IMG/VR virus record: IMGVR_UViG_3300025133_000055
Span: 23,146-87,145 of that record
Length of the DNA: 64,000 nucleotides
Reading direction: 5' to 3' (one strand)
Source of the DNA: a virus
The notes under the pieces were generated by a model. The model was not told the origin of the DNA. It made no database searches and saw only the letters and a program-made list of their open reading frames with translations. The position numbers and the translations under genes were made by a program. Numbering within the stretch: the first letter of the stretch is position 1; each line of letters opens with the position of its first letter. This document shows, piece after piece, positions 31,510 through 38,577 of this stretch.

Positions 31510-31801
31510 GGGGAAAGAAATGGTTCAAAGTGGGTTATCGTGGGGGGACATCTGACCCATAGGAATGGTAGTTTAAAGCCTGCATATGGCTGTTCCCTTA
31601 TAGGCAAGGGAGAAAGCGGGGAATCATGCTTTGTATTTAGCCCCTTCTAACTAGTAAATCAACCCCTATATTATCAACAATATTATCCCCTTGCAACCCC
31701 CACAATGCCCCGTGATGCCCATATGAATGTGATCCCCCTCTATAGCGAAGGGTGAACCACACATATCGCGGACACACTTAAAATAAACCTATGCCCTTGA
31801 T
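31510..31801. other. Noncoding stretch after the early block
   Basis: No plausible gene on either strand. The bases are C-rich in places (CCCCTTGCAACCCCCAC region) and contain short inverted pieces, but I see no tRNA and no clear stem. It reads as the 3' untranslated tail of the early transcript. Confidence 0.4.
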
Positions 31802-31829
31802 AAGTCAGCTTTATGCTGGCTTTTTTTTT
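31802..31829 (+). terminator. Rho-independent terminator of the early block
   Basis: AAGTCAGC (31802-31809) and GCTGGCTT (31815-31822) pair with one T-G around TTTAT, followed by a run of nine T. Textbook intrinsic terminator for rightward transcription. Confidence 0.85.
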
Positions 31830-31839
31830 GTCAAGCATT

Positions 31840-31868
31840 ATTATAACGAATTGATACAATGTTGACAA
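31840..31868 (-). promoter_or_regulatory. Leftward promoter-like unit 1
   Basis: On the minus strand: TTGTCA (31868-31863), 17-bp spacer, TATAAT (31845-31840), with another TTGTCA 15 nt upstream. Transcripts would run into the 31802-31836 hairpin within a few bases. Confidence 0.5.
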
Positions 31869-31906
31869 TAAAGTGCTTGACAAGGGAAAAGCCAGCATCA
31901 AGCTGG

Positions 31907-31935
31907 CTTATAGAGAATTGATATAAACTTGACAA
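31907..31935 (-). promoter_or_regulatory. Leftward promoter-like unit 2
   Basis: Minus strand TTGTCA, 17-bp spacer, TATAAG, with CTGTCA 15 nt upstream. An AGCCAGC...GCTGGCT hairpin with a TTTT tail (minus strand) directly follows. Confidence 0.45.
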
Positions 31936-32052
31936 CTTTGTGCTTGACAGGGGAAAGCCGGGGTTTAAACTTATATATAAGTTACCAGCCCATATTGAAA
32001 GGGGGATCGCCCTAAGAGAAGTTTATAACTGACCTTTCGTTTGTCAAGTATT

Positions 32053-32081
32053 ATTATGACGAATTGACATAAGATTGACAT
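32053..32081 (-). promoter_or_regulatory. Leftward promoter-like unit 3
   Basis: Minus strand ATGTCA, 17-bp spacer, CATAAT, with CTGTCA 15 nt upstream. It lies between the 28-nt inverted arms. Confidence 0.4.
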
Positions 32082-32119
32082 TAATTTGCTTGACAGACGA
32101 AAGGTCAGTTATAAACTTG

Positions 32120-32148
32120 GCTATGACGAATTGACATTCAATTGACAT
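32120..32148 (-). promoter_or_regulatory. Leftward promoter-like unit 4 (degenerate)
   Basis: Minus strand ATGTCA, 17-bp spacer, CATAGC. On the plus strand the same bases carry TTGACA at 32142, 32153 and 32168 with the 11- and 15-nt spacing of the early promoters, but only TAACTC at the -10 place (32191). Possibly a decayed rightward copy. Confidence 0.35.
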
Positions 32149-32197
32149 TCTCTTGACAACTTAGTGCTTGACAGGCTACTAATTACTTTGTAACTCC

Positions 32198-32226
32198 CTT
32201 ATGGCGAATTGACATGCATTTGACAC
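32198..32226 (-). promoter_or_regulatory. Leftward promoter-like unit 5 (degenerate)
   Basis: Minus strand GTGTCA, 17-bp spacer, CATAAG, with a further GTGTCA 14 nt upstream. Confidence 0.35.
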
Positions 32227-32307
32227 AAATCGCTTGACACAAATTAATAAGTTACAACCTGACATATCGACGATCCCAACTGATTTGTCAGGTTTAAAGG
32301 GGCATAT

Positions 32308-32323
32308 GGGGGGGGTCCCCCCC
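32308..32323. other. G8-T-C7 palindromic homopolymer tract
   Basis: Eight G, one T and seven C in a row within a 140-bp noncoding stretch (32304-32447) that otherwise shows nothing recognisable. Could form a cruciform or be an assembly-sensitive site. Confidence 0.6.
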
Positions 32324-32447
32324 TCCCCCCACCGGCCGGAAAGTACCTTCCTAACTGGGATATGGGCCGCCCCGCGCTGATACACCCGCGAGAGAGCGAT
32401 TCAAAAATTTCCCAGAATAAAAAAACACAGATATGCGATCCCTAAGA

Positions 32448-32457
32448 ACTATTTATA
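32448..32457 (+). promoter_or_regulatory. Late-promoter-like motif (ACTATTTATA), start of late block
   Basis: Ends 19 nt before the ATG at 32477. It is the first of a series that continues to the end of the window. Confidence 0.62.
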
Positions 32458-32476
32458 AGCAAGAGGATCAAGAAGT

Positions 32477-32677
32477 ATGAGTGGATTAGTGACAAAAGAA
32501 GAATTAAAAGAGCAATATAGTGCCCCAAAAGAAGAAGGCTTTGAAACCAAAGAAGAGTATTTAAACGCCAAGATTGCCTGGGTCGCATCGAACCCGGATG
32601 AATACCAAGAAATCCTAAATGCGTCAAGCGCAGATGAACTATTAATGCATGAAAAGAAAAGAGGATCCAAATCATGA
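32477..32677 (+). CDS. Small acidic helical protein (66 aa)
   Basis: MSGLVTKEELKEQYSAPKEE with further helices. First late gene, with AGAGGATCAAGA upstream and an ATGA overlap with the leader-tagged gene that follows. Function unknown. Confidence 0.5.
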   Translation: MSGLVTKEELKEQYSAPKEEGFETKEEYLNAKIAWVASNPDEYQEILNASSADELLMHEKKRGSKS

Positions 32678-33141
32678 AAATCACGAAAAACCAGCTAAGA
32701 AAAATTATCAAAGAAGAAGTTCAAAAGGTTTTTGAAATAGACGCTTCTGGCAGAGGTGCTTGGGATCCCGTAAATGTCAAAAAAAGAGAAAAAGAAGTTC
32801 ATCGACTTGGAAGAAATAAGATCGCACAATTGCGGCGTGATGCAGAAAAAGACCAAGAGGACCGCGCCAAATCTCCAAGGTTTGGTAAAAAAAATAATAA
32901 AAAAAATAATCCTTCCAAGGAAGAGGAGCCATCACCCATTAGCGAGGATGATGTTGGCGAACCCATCTATTCCCGCCATCATGGAGGGGAGGATGATTTG
33001 GATAGTCTAGATGTCATATTTGACCTAGCACAACAGATGGCTCTTTTCACCAGGATGATACCAAGCGATCCTTTAAGAAATCAGCTTCAAGAGCTTATAC
33101 AGAGCATTATCGATAAGCTCGGGGGAGAGCAGGGAGAGTGA
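32674..33141 (+). CDS. Leader-tagged internal protein candidate, IIKEE family (155 aa)
   Basis: Leader MKITKNQLRKIIKEEVQKV with I12-K13-E14. The body is highly charged (GRNKIAQLRRDAEKDQEDRA, GKKNNKKNNPSKEEEP) and ends in a helical region (DLAQQMALFTRMIPSDPLRN). First of eleven products between 32.7 and 41.5 kb that share this leader. Likely capsid-internal. Confidence 0.62.
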   Translation: MKITKNQLRKIIKEEVQKVFEIDASGRGAWDPVNVKKREKEVHRLGRNKIAQLRRDAEKDQEDRAKSPRFGKKNNKKNNPSKEEEPSPISEDDVGEPIYSRHHGGEDDLDSLDVIFDLAQQMALFTRMIPSDPLRNQLQELIQSIIDKLGGEQGE

Positions 33142-33217
33142 CCTTTGAAAATCAATGCAACAGCTAGCGATGAATTTGATGCGAACCTCAATAAAATCCT
33201 CCAGAATAAAACTTGAT

Positions 33218-33251
33218 AAAACTTGACAGAATTCGAGTTCTATGGTATAAT
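33218..33251 (+). repeat. 34-bp direct repeat containing a consensus promoter, left copy
   Basis: Contains TTGACA (33223-33228), a 17-bp spacer and TATAAT (33246-33251). An identical 34-bp copy lies at 33693-33726, on the other side of the HNH gene. The bases before it (33142-33217) hold no convincing gene. Confidence 0.85.
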
Positions 33252-33256
33252 AAAGT

Positions 33257-33736
33257 ATGAAGAGATGCTTTGAGTGCGACAAGACCGAAGATAATATTGA
33301 GATACATGATCACCATGTTGTCCCAAAAAGCCGTGGTGGAACGAAGACAATACCCCTTTGCTATGTGTGCCATGCATTGGTGCATGATAAGAGGGCAGTA
33401 TCTAGTAGATATTTGATAAGGCAGGCACATAAAGAAAGAAGAAGTAAGGGCCTTGTCTGCGGCCACCCTCCTTACGGCTTCAGTCGTGGGGAAAAGGATG
33501 AACTTGTTGTGAACCCAGAGGAGCAAGCCATCTGGACTTATGTTGAGGAACTACGAAGCACACCACTAGGAAAAAAGAAAAAGCACCCGTGGCGAGCAAT
33601 TGCCGAGAAACTAAACGAGCAAGGATTCAAAAACCGCTCTGGTCGTGAGTGGAAACTTCACAATCTGTTCGTAATCAACAAAACCAAAAACAAAAACTTG
33701 ACAGAATTCGAGTTCTATGGTATAATGGAAGAATAG
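33257..33736 (+). CDS. HNH nuclease with recombinase-type C-terminal domain (159 aa)
   Basis: The N-terminus has CFEC, HDHHVVPKSRGGTKTIPLCYVC and HALVH: an HNH nuclease core with zinc-binding Cys pairs. The C-terminus (PPYGFSRGEKDELVVNPEEQ, WRAIAEKLNEQGFKNRSGRE) resembles the Recombinase domain of large serine recombinases, which here may bind DNA. The ATG is only 5 nt after the TATAAT of the left direct repeat, so translation may be leaderless. Its last 13 residues are encoded by the right repeat copy. Looks like a mobile, homing-type gene. Confidence 0.75.
   Translation: MKRCFECDKTEDNIEIHDHHVVPKSRGGTKTIPLCYVCHALVHDKRAVSSRYLIRQAHKERRSKGLVCGHPPYGFSRGEKDELVVNPEEQAIWTYVEELRSTPLGKKKKHPWRAIAEKLNEQGFKNRSGREWKLHNLFVINKTKNKNLTEFEFYGIMEE
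33693..33726 (+). repeat. 34-bp direct repeat containing a consensus promoter, right copy
   Basis: TTGACA (33698-33703), 17-bp spacer, TATAAT (33721-33726), identical to the left copy. A short run of GAATA units follows at about 33729-33752. Confidence 0.85.
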
Positions 33737-33854
33737 AATAGAATAGAATAGAGCATGAAATGAGGCTTTTAAAATTTAAAAACTCAAAACCTCAAAAGTT
33801 TAAAGCCTTGAGCACGGAAAAAATTTCCGTCGAAAAAACAGAAGGATCAATCAA

Positions 33855-34421
33855 GTGGCAGCTTCATCATTACCGGTTCCGAAGGGAAGAAATTTATATC
33901 TCCCAAAGCAAGTTACTCAAGAATCAATGCATGATTTAACGAAATCAATCATTGAAATAAACGACAGCGATGATTATTTGAAAAAAATATATGCGATCCA
34001 TGATTTGGTATATGTTCCCAAGCCGATCAAACTGTATATTGATTCCTATGGGGGTGCAGTTTATCAGTGCTTCGGTTTGATCGGTGTCATTGAAAAGAGC
34101 GAAACTCCTATATGGACAATTGTCACAGGTGCGGCAATGTCCTGCGGGTTCATGATTTTAATAAACGGACATAAAAGACTTGGGTACACCCATGCAACTC
34201 CGCTCTATCATCAGGTTTCAACTGGGTTTCATGGCAAAGTCCAGGATATGGAGGAGACCCTTGCCGAAACGAAGCGGCTCCAAAAGAAGATCGAAGAAAT
34301 GACATGCAGGTTGACAAACATCCCAAAAAAGAAACTCAAGGAAATTTTGAAGAACAAAGTTGACTGGTTTATGGATGCAGAGGAGGCACTTCTTCTCGGT
34401 GTTATTGACGAAATCATTTGA
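33855..34421 (+). CDS. clpP: ClpP-like serine protease, copy 2
   Basis: 188 residues from a GTG with AAGGATCAATC upstream. LYIDSYGGAVYQCFGLI, TGAAMSCGFMILINGHKR (Ser96), PLYHQVSTG (His119) and AEEALLLGVIDEII (Asp near 186) give a full triad. It differs widely from the 8150 copy, so the two are not recent duplicates. Its place at the head of the late leader-tagged genes suggests virion maturation, but turnover of host proteins is equally possible. Confidence 0.87.
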   Translation: MAASSLPVPKGRNLYLPKQVTQESMHDLTKSIIEINDSDDYLKKIYAIHDLVYVPKPIKLYIDSYGGAVYQCFGLIGVIEKSETPIWTIVTGAAMSCGFMILINGHKRLGYTHATPLYHQVSTGFHGKVQDMEETLAETKRLQKKIEEMTCRLTNIPKKKLKEILKNKVDWFMDAEEALLLGVIDEII

Positions 34422-34447
34422 TTCTTATTCTTTTATGTCTGATTTAA

Positions 34448-34457
34448 ACTATTTATA
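34448..34457 (+). promoter_or_regulatory. Late-promoter-like motif (ACTATTTATA)
   Basis: Ends 32 nt before the GTG of the cytochrome gene, with AGGAGGAG between. Confidence 0.6.
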
Positions 34458-34489
34458 GAAGAAGCATTTAAATATATAGGAGGAGAATT

Positions 34490-34864
34490 GTGAAGAATAT
34501 TGGAATAGGAATAATTCTATTAATTGGGGGGTTTGGGGTAATACTAATCAGTATGCTAGCATTCGTTTTTGGGGCAACAGTATCCCTGGCATCACAAGAG
34601 GAAAGAATTGGCAGCGCTGTAAACGGCCGAATTGTATACGAAGGCTTTTGCACAGGATGTCACCAAGCAGACGGTAAAGGAATGAATGGAATGTTGGGTG
34701 CAGATTTCACTGATAAAGAAAGAATGAAAAAATCAAACGACGAATTGCTTAAATCCATAAAATTCGGATTTAAAGGGAAGAACGGTGTGATGCCACCATG
34801 GGAAGGGACATTATCAGATAAACAAATGAAAGATGTTTTACAATATATAAGAGATGAATTTTAG
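34490..34864 (+). CDS. Membrane-anchored c-type cytochrome (124 aa)
   Basis: An N-terminal transmembrane/signal segment (IGIGIILLIGGFGVILISML) is followed by one haem-binding motif CTGCH at 54-58 (FCTGCHQADGKGMNG) and the axial-Met region GVMPPWEGTLSD. This is a single-domain class I cytochrome c like those of bacterial respiratory chains. Export and host haem-maturation machinery would be needed. A cytochrome c in a phage is very unusual. Possible roles are tuning of host electron transfer or simply a captured gene. Strong AGGAGGAG ribosome site. Confidence 0.85.
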   Translation: MKNIGIGIILLIGGFGVILISMLAFVFGATVSLASQEERIGSAVNGRIVYEGFCTGCHQADGKGMNGMLGADFTDKERMKKSNDELLKSIKFGFKGKNGVMPPWEGTLSDKQMKDVLQYIRDEF

Positions 34865-34872
34865 GGGGAAGG

Positions 34873-36051
34873 TTGAAAAAAGCAGAAGAACAAGAAAAGC
34901 AAGAAGAATTGGTGAGCTTACAGAAGATAACCGAAAATACCGAAATATCAAAAATAACTTTTAATACCCCAAGATTTACACAACTTTTAAGAATGTCAGG
35001 AGCTATACTTAAAAACAGGATTTCGTTTAAAAATCCGCTCATGTTAATGCACTCAGTCACTGAGGCATGTAATGCTAAATGCCCCTATTGTGTATTTCGC
35101 CATGGAAAAGGGGGCCCTAACGAAATGTCTCTAGACGAGATTTCCTCTCTATATAAAGAGGCGGAGAAACTTTCTATGCAATATGTTCACCTCTGGGGAG
35201 GTGAGCCGCTTATTCATCCGAGAATTTCTCAAATTTTAACCCTCGCAAAAGAATCTCGACTAATAACCGGACTTGTTACGAATGGTGCCTTTTTAAGAAA
35301 GAAGGCTGATGATATAATCCCCAAGCTTGATAGACTTTATATATCCCTTGATTACCCGGGCCCTTATCATAACACTTTGAGGGAAACTCCTGGACTTTAT
35401 GAAGCCACTATAGAGGGGGTTAAGTATATTCGCTCAAAATGGAAAGATCAACCAATAGTCGTTAGTTTTACATTAATGAAAGATAATGCTGATGCTATTG
35501 TTGAAATGGCCGCATTATGTAGTGAAATAGGTGCAAGGCTATATGTTAATCCGATGCGAGAAACTTCAAATTCAGATTCAGATCAAATCTCAATCCTCCA
35601 AAATAAAGAAGTTTTTGAGGTTAATAACAGTGACAGAATAATAAAGTGGACCGAACAGTCTTTGATTTGGGAGCAGCTTATACAGCTTAAAAGACAGGGT
35701 TATCCCATTCAAAACTCTATGTATTATATGAAAATGTTGGCTAAAACTGGAAAATCTCCAACCTACAAATGTCACTGGCCCAAGATTGCCATTGGAATAG
35801 AGTCTAATGGAGATATTGCAGACTGTCAAAGGTGGGGGAATCCAATTTCTAATATAAGAGAGCAATCTCTCAAGGGTATTGTTCAGCTTCCAAGAATGAA
35901 GGAACTTTACGGGGCCTGCGGTGAAGCCTGTAATGAATGTGCATCTCCAGCTAGAGTGGAGCCTTCAAAATTTTGGGATCTCCATGTCGGAATGATATTG
36001 CAAACAGTGCAGAGTATGGTTTTTGGAGCACCTGTTCCAAAGAAAGAATGA
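34873..36051 (+). CDS. Radical SAM protein with extra C-terminal cysteines
   Basis: 392 residues from a TTG with AGGGGGAAGG upstream. CNAKCPYC (Cys66, 70, 73) binds the radical 4Fe-4S cluster. LWGGEPLIHP (109-116) is the SAM-binding GGE. The C-terminal region has CHWP, ADCQRWG and CGEACNECAS, resembling SPASM-type auxiliary cluster ligands. Such enzymes modify peptides or cofactors, and a small leader-bearing peptide follows at 36156. The gene lies between a cytochrome c gene and a 70-80 bp partial copy of that gene's 3' end, so it looks inserted. Confidence 0.85.
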   Translation: MKKAEEQEKQEELVSLQKITENTEISKITFNTPRFTQLLRMSGAILKNRISFKNPLMLMHSVTEACNAKCPYCVFRHGKGGPNEMSLDEISSLYKEAEKLSMQYVHLWGGEPLIHPRISQILTLAKESRLITGLVTNGAFLRKKADDIIPKLDRLYISLDYPGPYHNTLRETPGLYEATIEGVKYIRSKWKDQPIVVSFTLMKDNADAIVEMAALCSEIGARLYVNPMRETSNSDSDQISILQNKEVFEVNNSDRIIKWTEQSLIWEQLIQLKRQGYPIQNSMYYMKMLAKTGKSPTYKCHWPKIAIGIESNGDIADCQRWGNPISNIREQSLKGIVQLPRMKELYGACGEACNECASPARVEPSKFWDLHVGMILQTVQSMVFGAPVPKKE

Positions 36052-36123
36052 AAAAAAATAAAAAAATCAAACGACGAATTGCTTGAATTCATATCTACAA
36101 TATATAAGAGGTGCATTTTAGGG
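36039..36123 (+). repeat. Partial duplicate of the cytochrome c gene 3' end
   Basis: Three blocks match the cytochrome gene in order: 36039-36050 with 34715-34726, 36061-36084 with 34727-34750, and 36097-36123 with 34840-34866 (two mismatches). The middle of the original is missing here. The radical SAM gene lies between original and copy. Confidence 0.8.
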
Positions 36124-36131
36124 AAGTTTTA

Positions 36132-36141
36132 ACTATTTATA
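36132..36141 (+). promoter_or_regulatory. Late-promoter-like motif (ACTATTTATA)
   Basis: Ends 14 nt before the GTG at 36156, with GGGGA between. Confidence 0.6.
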
Positions 36142-36155
36142 AGCGGGGAAAGCAA

Positions 36156-36449
36156 GTGAATTTAACAAAAAAACAATTAAAAAGAATTATAAAAGAGGAG
36201 CTTAATCTTCTCAATGAGCAAGAGCAAGAGCAAGCCCCAGCCAGGGCCCGCACAAATGTCAAGCGTGTGTCTAAGAAGCTAGAAAAAGTCGCTGGACTTG
36301 ATGAGTTGCTCGCCGGGCTAACAAATAGACAAGATCTTATACAATTTATTTGGAGTCAGGTTCTTCAAAAAGTTAGTGGAAACATTTCAAAACAAGATAT
36401 CGGCGCCGCACTTAAAGCTCTTCTTGCTCAAGTGGCTAAATCAGGATAA
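36156..36449 (+). CDS. Leader-tagged internal protein candidate, IIKEE family (97 aa)
   Basis: GTG start giving VNLTKKQLKRIIKEELNLLN with I12-K13-E14, then NEQEQEQAPARARTNVK and a helical C-terminus. An in-frame ATG at 36111 would place the leader inside and overlaps the promoter motif, so it was rejected. Confidence 0.6.
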   Translation: MNLTKKQLKRIIKEELNLLNEQEQEQAPARARTNVKRVSKKLEKVAGLDELLAGLTNRQDLIQFIWSQVLQKVSGNISKQDIGAALKALLAQVAKSG

Positions 36450-36460
36450 TAAAAAAACAA

Positions 36461-36757
36461 ATGAAAATATCAAAAGACACATTAAGAAAGATGATCATGC
36501 AAGAAATAAGAATTTCTATTGCCCAACAGGCGCCTGTCGAAGAAGAACTTGGTTCTGCTCAAACTTATGTTACAGCCAAGCCAACTTCCTATATTGCATC
36601 GCACGACGCAACGATGGGACAAATCTCTGAGGACGAGGACGAGGATGAAATAAGTGAGGGAACTACTGGAATTACCCTAACGAAGAATTGGCTAAAGACC
36701 ATGGTTCAAGAAGCCATCGACGATTTACTTTTTTCAGATAAAGGTGTTGTTGAATAA
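36461..36757 (+). CDS. Leader-tagged protein with two leader-like segments (98 aa)
   Basis: N-terminal MKISKDTLRKMIMQEIRISI and a second similar stretch near the C-terminus (TLTKNWLKTMVQEAIDDLL), separated by an acidic linker (SEDEDEDEISE). Possibly a duplicated targeting element with little cargo. Confidence 0.58.
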   Translation: MKISKDTLRKMIMQEIRISIAQQAPVEEELGSAQTYVTAKPTSYIASHDATMGQISEDEDEDEISEGTTGITLTKNWLKTMVQEAIDDLLFSDKGVVE

Positions 36758-36775
36758 AAGGGGTGGAAAATTACA

Positions 36776-36925
36776 ATGAAAAAACATCTTAGAAATCTTA
36801 TTAAAGAGGGGCTCGACGAGGCCTGCGGGATTCCCGCTGAACGTCTTCCCCTTATAATAAAAGAACCTCCAAAGAAAAAAATCATTATTAGAATTCTAAG
36901 AAAAGCGAATAATGATTCAATTTAA
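36776..36925 (+). CDS. Minimal leader-tagged peptide (49 aa)
   Basis: MKKHLRNLIKEGLDEACG is a shortened version of the leader (I9-K10-E11), then ERLPLIIKEPPKKKIIIRIL. GGGGTGGAAAA upstream. It overlaps the next gene by 14 nt. Cargo function unknown. Confidence 0.5.
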   Translation: MKKHLRNLIKEGLDEACGIPAERLPLIIKEPPKKKIIIRILRKANNDSI

Positions 36926-37439
36926 ATTATCCCAGGGACTCCAAGACCGCGAGTTTAAAAATAAAAACCCCATTAAAGAAAAAATAGATCAAATGACTCA
37001 TATTCTGCGTGAAGTGCAGAATATTAAGGATGAGCTTGACAAGTTAATTAAACCAGGAAACCTCCCTATTTCCAAAAATAATGAGAAGGAAACATGGGCC
37101 CAAGATGTTTTAGAGTTGTTGGGTGGACCTCACACAAAAAGTAATAAATTATTTGATAGGCTATTATATCTTCATAAAAATTTTCATAATCTTTTTATGC
37201 CCATGTGGGATGATATAGACGGTATAGACTCGGAATGGGAAACCAAAATAAAAAAAATGTCCGAAGATTATTGGTCGATATATAGTTTGTTAAGCATACT
37301 GAGAGATTTTGCCCAATCTCTTATAGAGAGAGATTGGGGGGCCCTTGAGGGCATTTTAGATTTCTATTACGATAATTTTGTGTTATTTAATCTTCAAAAT
37401 AAGCTAGACGGGAATATGTGGGAGCGCGCCCAAAACTAG
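36912..37439 (+). CDS. Unrecognised helical protein (175 aa)
   Basis: Several amphipathic helices (EKIDQMTHILREVQNIKDEL, KLFDRLLYLHKNFHNLF, YSLLSILRDFAQSLIER). No leader and no catalytic motif. It ends just before a sigma70-type promoter. Confidence 0.5.
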   Translation: MIQFKLSQGLQDREFKNKNPIKEKIDQMTHILREVQNIKDELDKLIKPGNLPISKNNEKETWAQDVLELLGGPHTKSNKLFDRLLYLHKNFHNLFMPMWDDIDGIDSEWETKIKKMSEDYWSIYSLLSILRDFAQSLIERDWGALEGILDFYYDNFVLFNLQNKLDGNMWERAQN

Positions 37440-37459
37440 GAATAAAATAACAATAATGC

Positions 37460-37488
37460 TTGACATCTCTACGAAAATATGTTATATT
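37460..37488 (+). promoter_or_regulatory. Sigma70-type promoter
   Basis: TTGACA at 37460-37465, 17-bp spacer, TATATT at 37483-37488, for the lipoprotein gene at 37505. The in-frame start at 37460 lies on the -35 box and is excluded. Confidence 0.72.
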
Positions 37489-37504
37489 TATAATAGAGGA
37501 AAAA

Positions 37505-37972
37505 ATGAAAGCAAACAAATTTAAACTCTCTTATATCATTGCATTCTGGCCGGCCCTATTCTTTGTGATGATTATGTTATGTTTATCAGCCCTTTCTGGG
37601 TGTTATGGCTATGATACGGGATATTATAGTCATAAGCATAATAATCCCGAGCGGACACCAATGATCGAGGCAGTTAAGGCCTCGTGTTATTATAATTATA
37701 CATACGACGACTATAAGTGGTACTTCGATGCTTGGGTTCACTACCCAAGATATGATTTCGAAGGTGTCGTAGAAGTTCATGTTGATATTTTCGATGAAGG
37801 GTATCTAGTCGATACTTTTCCCCTATATCATAATAGGGAAAAGTATTGGGAGTCACAATGGATCGAAATGGCGGAAACACACTTGTGGTGTGGAGACTAC
37901 TACGAAGTCGAATTCGTTGCATATGATCACCAAGGGAATTTTGATATTTTTAGAACAACTCCTTATTATTGA
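37505..37972 (+). CDS. Tyr-rich lipoprotein (155 aa)
   Basis: A long signal segment (LSYIIAFWPALFFVMIMLCL) ends in a lipobox LSGC (Cys33). The mature part is Tyr/Trp/Asp-rich (YTYDDYKWYFDAWVHYPRYD) and beta-like, with two further cysteines (ASCYY, WCGDYY). Probably exposed on the host envelope. With an early-type promoter inside the late block it may serve superinfection exclusion (inference). Confidence 0.62.
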   Translation: MKANKFKLSYIIAFWPALFFVMIMLCLSALSGCYGYDTGYYSHKHNNPERTPMIEAVKASCYYNYTYDDYKWYFDAWVHYPRYDFEGVVEVHVDIFDEGYLVDTFPLYHNREKYWESQWIEMAETHLWCGDYYEVEFVAYDHQGNFDIFRTTPYY

Positions 37973-38019
37973 ATAAATTTGTATCTATAAAATTATTACT
38001 GGTTTATAAAACTCCTGAA

Positions 38020-38029
38020 ACTATTTATT
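38020..38029 (+). promoter_or_regulatory. Late-promoter-like motif (ACTATTTATT)
   Basis: Ends 23 nt before the ATG at 38053. Confidence 0.55.
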
Positions 38030-38052
38030 AGTGTTGGAGAAATTTGATTTTT

Positions 38053-38577
38053 ATGAAATTAACAAGAGAACAATTATTACAGATCGTTCAAGAAGAACTC
38101 TCAAAAATTTTAAAAGAGAGTGACCCTCCATGGATTCGTAAACGAAGAGAGAAAGAAAAGGGAGGGAGAAAACAAATACCCCTGTATGTTCCTCAGTATA
38201 GAGAACCTCCCGAAGAAGAAGAAGAAGAGGAAGAAGAGGCTCGGAGGGGAACAACCTATATAAGTGGGGGTAATATTCCAAGTGGGGGCAATATTCCATC
38301 AAGTAATATCCCGGAGGGAAAAATGTTTAAACTTACAAGATCACAGTTGAAAAAAATTATAAGAGAAGAAATATCGAATATAGTTCATGAATCCGGAGAA
38401 GATTTCCTTCAAGATATAAAGTCAACCGGAGAATGGACAGATTATACCATCGCACAGTTGGAAAAGAAGAAAGCCGCACTGATGAAGAAAAAGACAAGAA
38501 CGAAGCCCGAACAAGAAAAGGTTAGTCAAATTACTTTTGCGATCAATGCCAAAGAAGGGGATTATAAGAAGAAATGA
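38053..38577 (+). CDS. Leader-tagged protein with an internal second leader and start site (174 aa)
   Basis: MKLTREQLLQIVQEELSKIL at the N-terminus, a basic/acidic linker (PEEEEEEEEEARRG, GGNIPSGGNIPSS), then MFKLTRSQLKKIIREEISNI from residue 91. The internal ATG at 38323 is preceded by GGAGGGAAAA, a good ribosome site, so a shorter second product is likely. Either two genes fused in frame or a nested gene. A TTG at 38044 is an alternative start. Confidence 0.6.
   Translation: MKLTREQLLQIVQEELSKILKESDPPWIRKRREKEKGGRKQIPLYVPQYREPPEEEEEEEEEARRGTTYISGGNIPSGGNIPSSNIPEGKMFKLTRSQLKKIIREEISNIVHESGEDFLQDIKSTGEWTDYTIAQLEKKKAALMKKKTRTKPEQEKVSQITFAINAKEGDYKKK

Larger units (their letters stand above)
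31802..32303. repeat. Inverted-repeat and promoter-box array between early and late regions
   Basis: Five degenerate units, each with TGACAN boxes about 15 nt apart and a conserved GAATTGACAT/GAATTGATA spacer. Unit 1 is bounded by 35-nt inverted arms (31802-31836 and 31875-31909). Unit 3 is bounded by 28-nt arms with one mismatch (32021-32048 and 32089-32116). Further short arms (AACCTGACA 32256-32264 and TGTCAGGTT 32286-32294) lie at the right edge. No gene fits. Candidate regulatory hub or origin. Confidence 0.6.

Noticed and set aside
33257-33736. Complete serine recombinase or integrase
   Set aside because: The catalytic resolvase domain with the active Ser is absent. Only the Recombinase-like segment follows an HNH domain.
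33760-33939. 60-codon frame overlapping the start of the second ClpP gene
   Set aside because: Its second half is the out-of-frame ClpP sequence and no ribosome site is visible. The first half is AT-rich filler.
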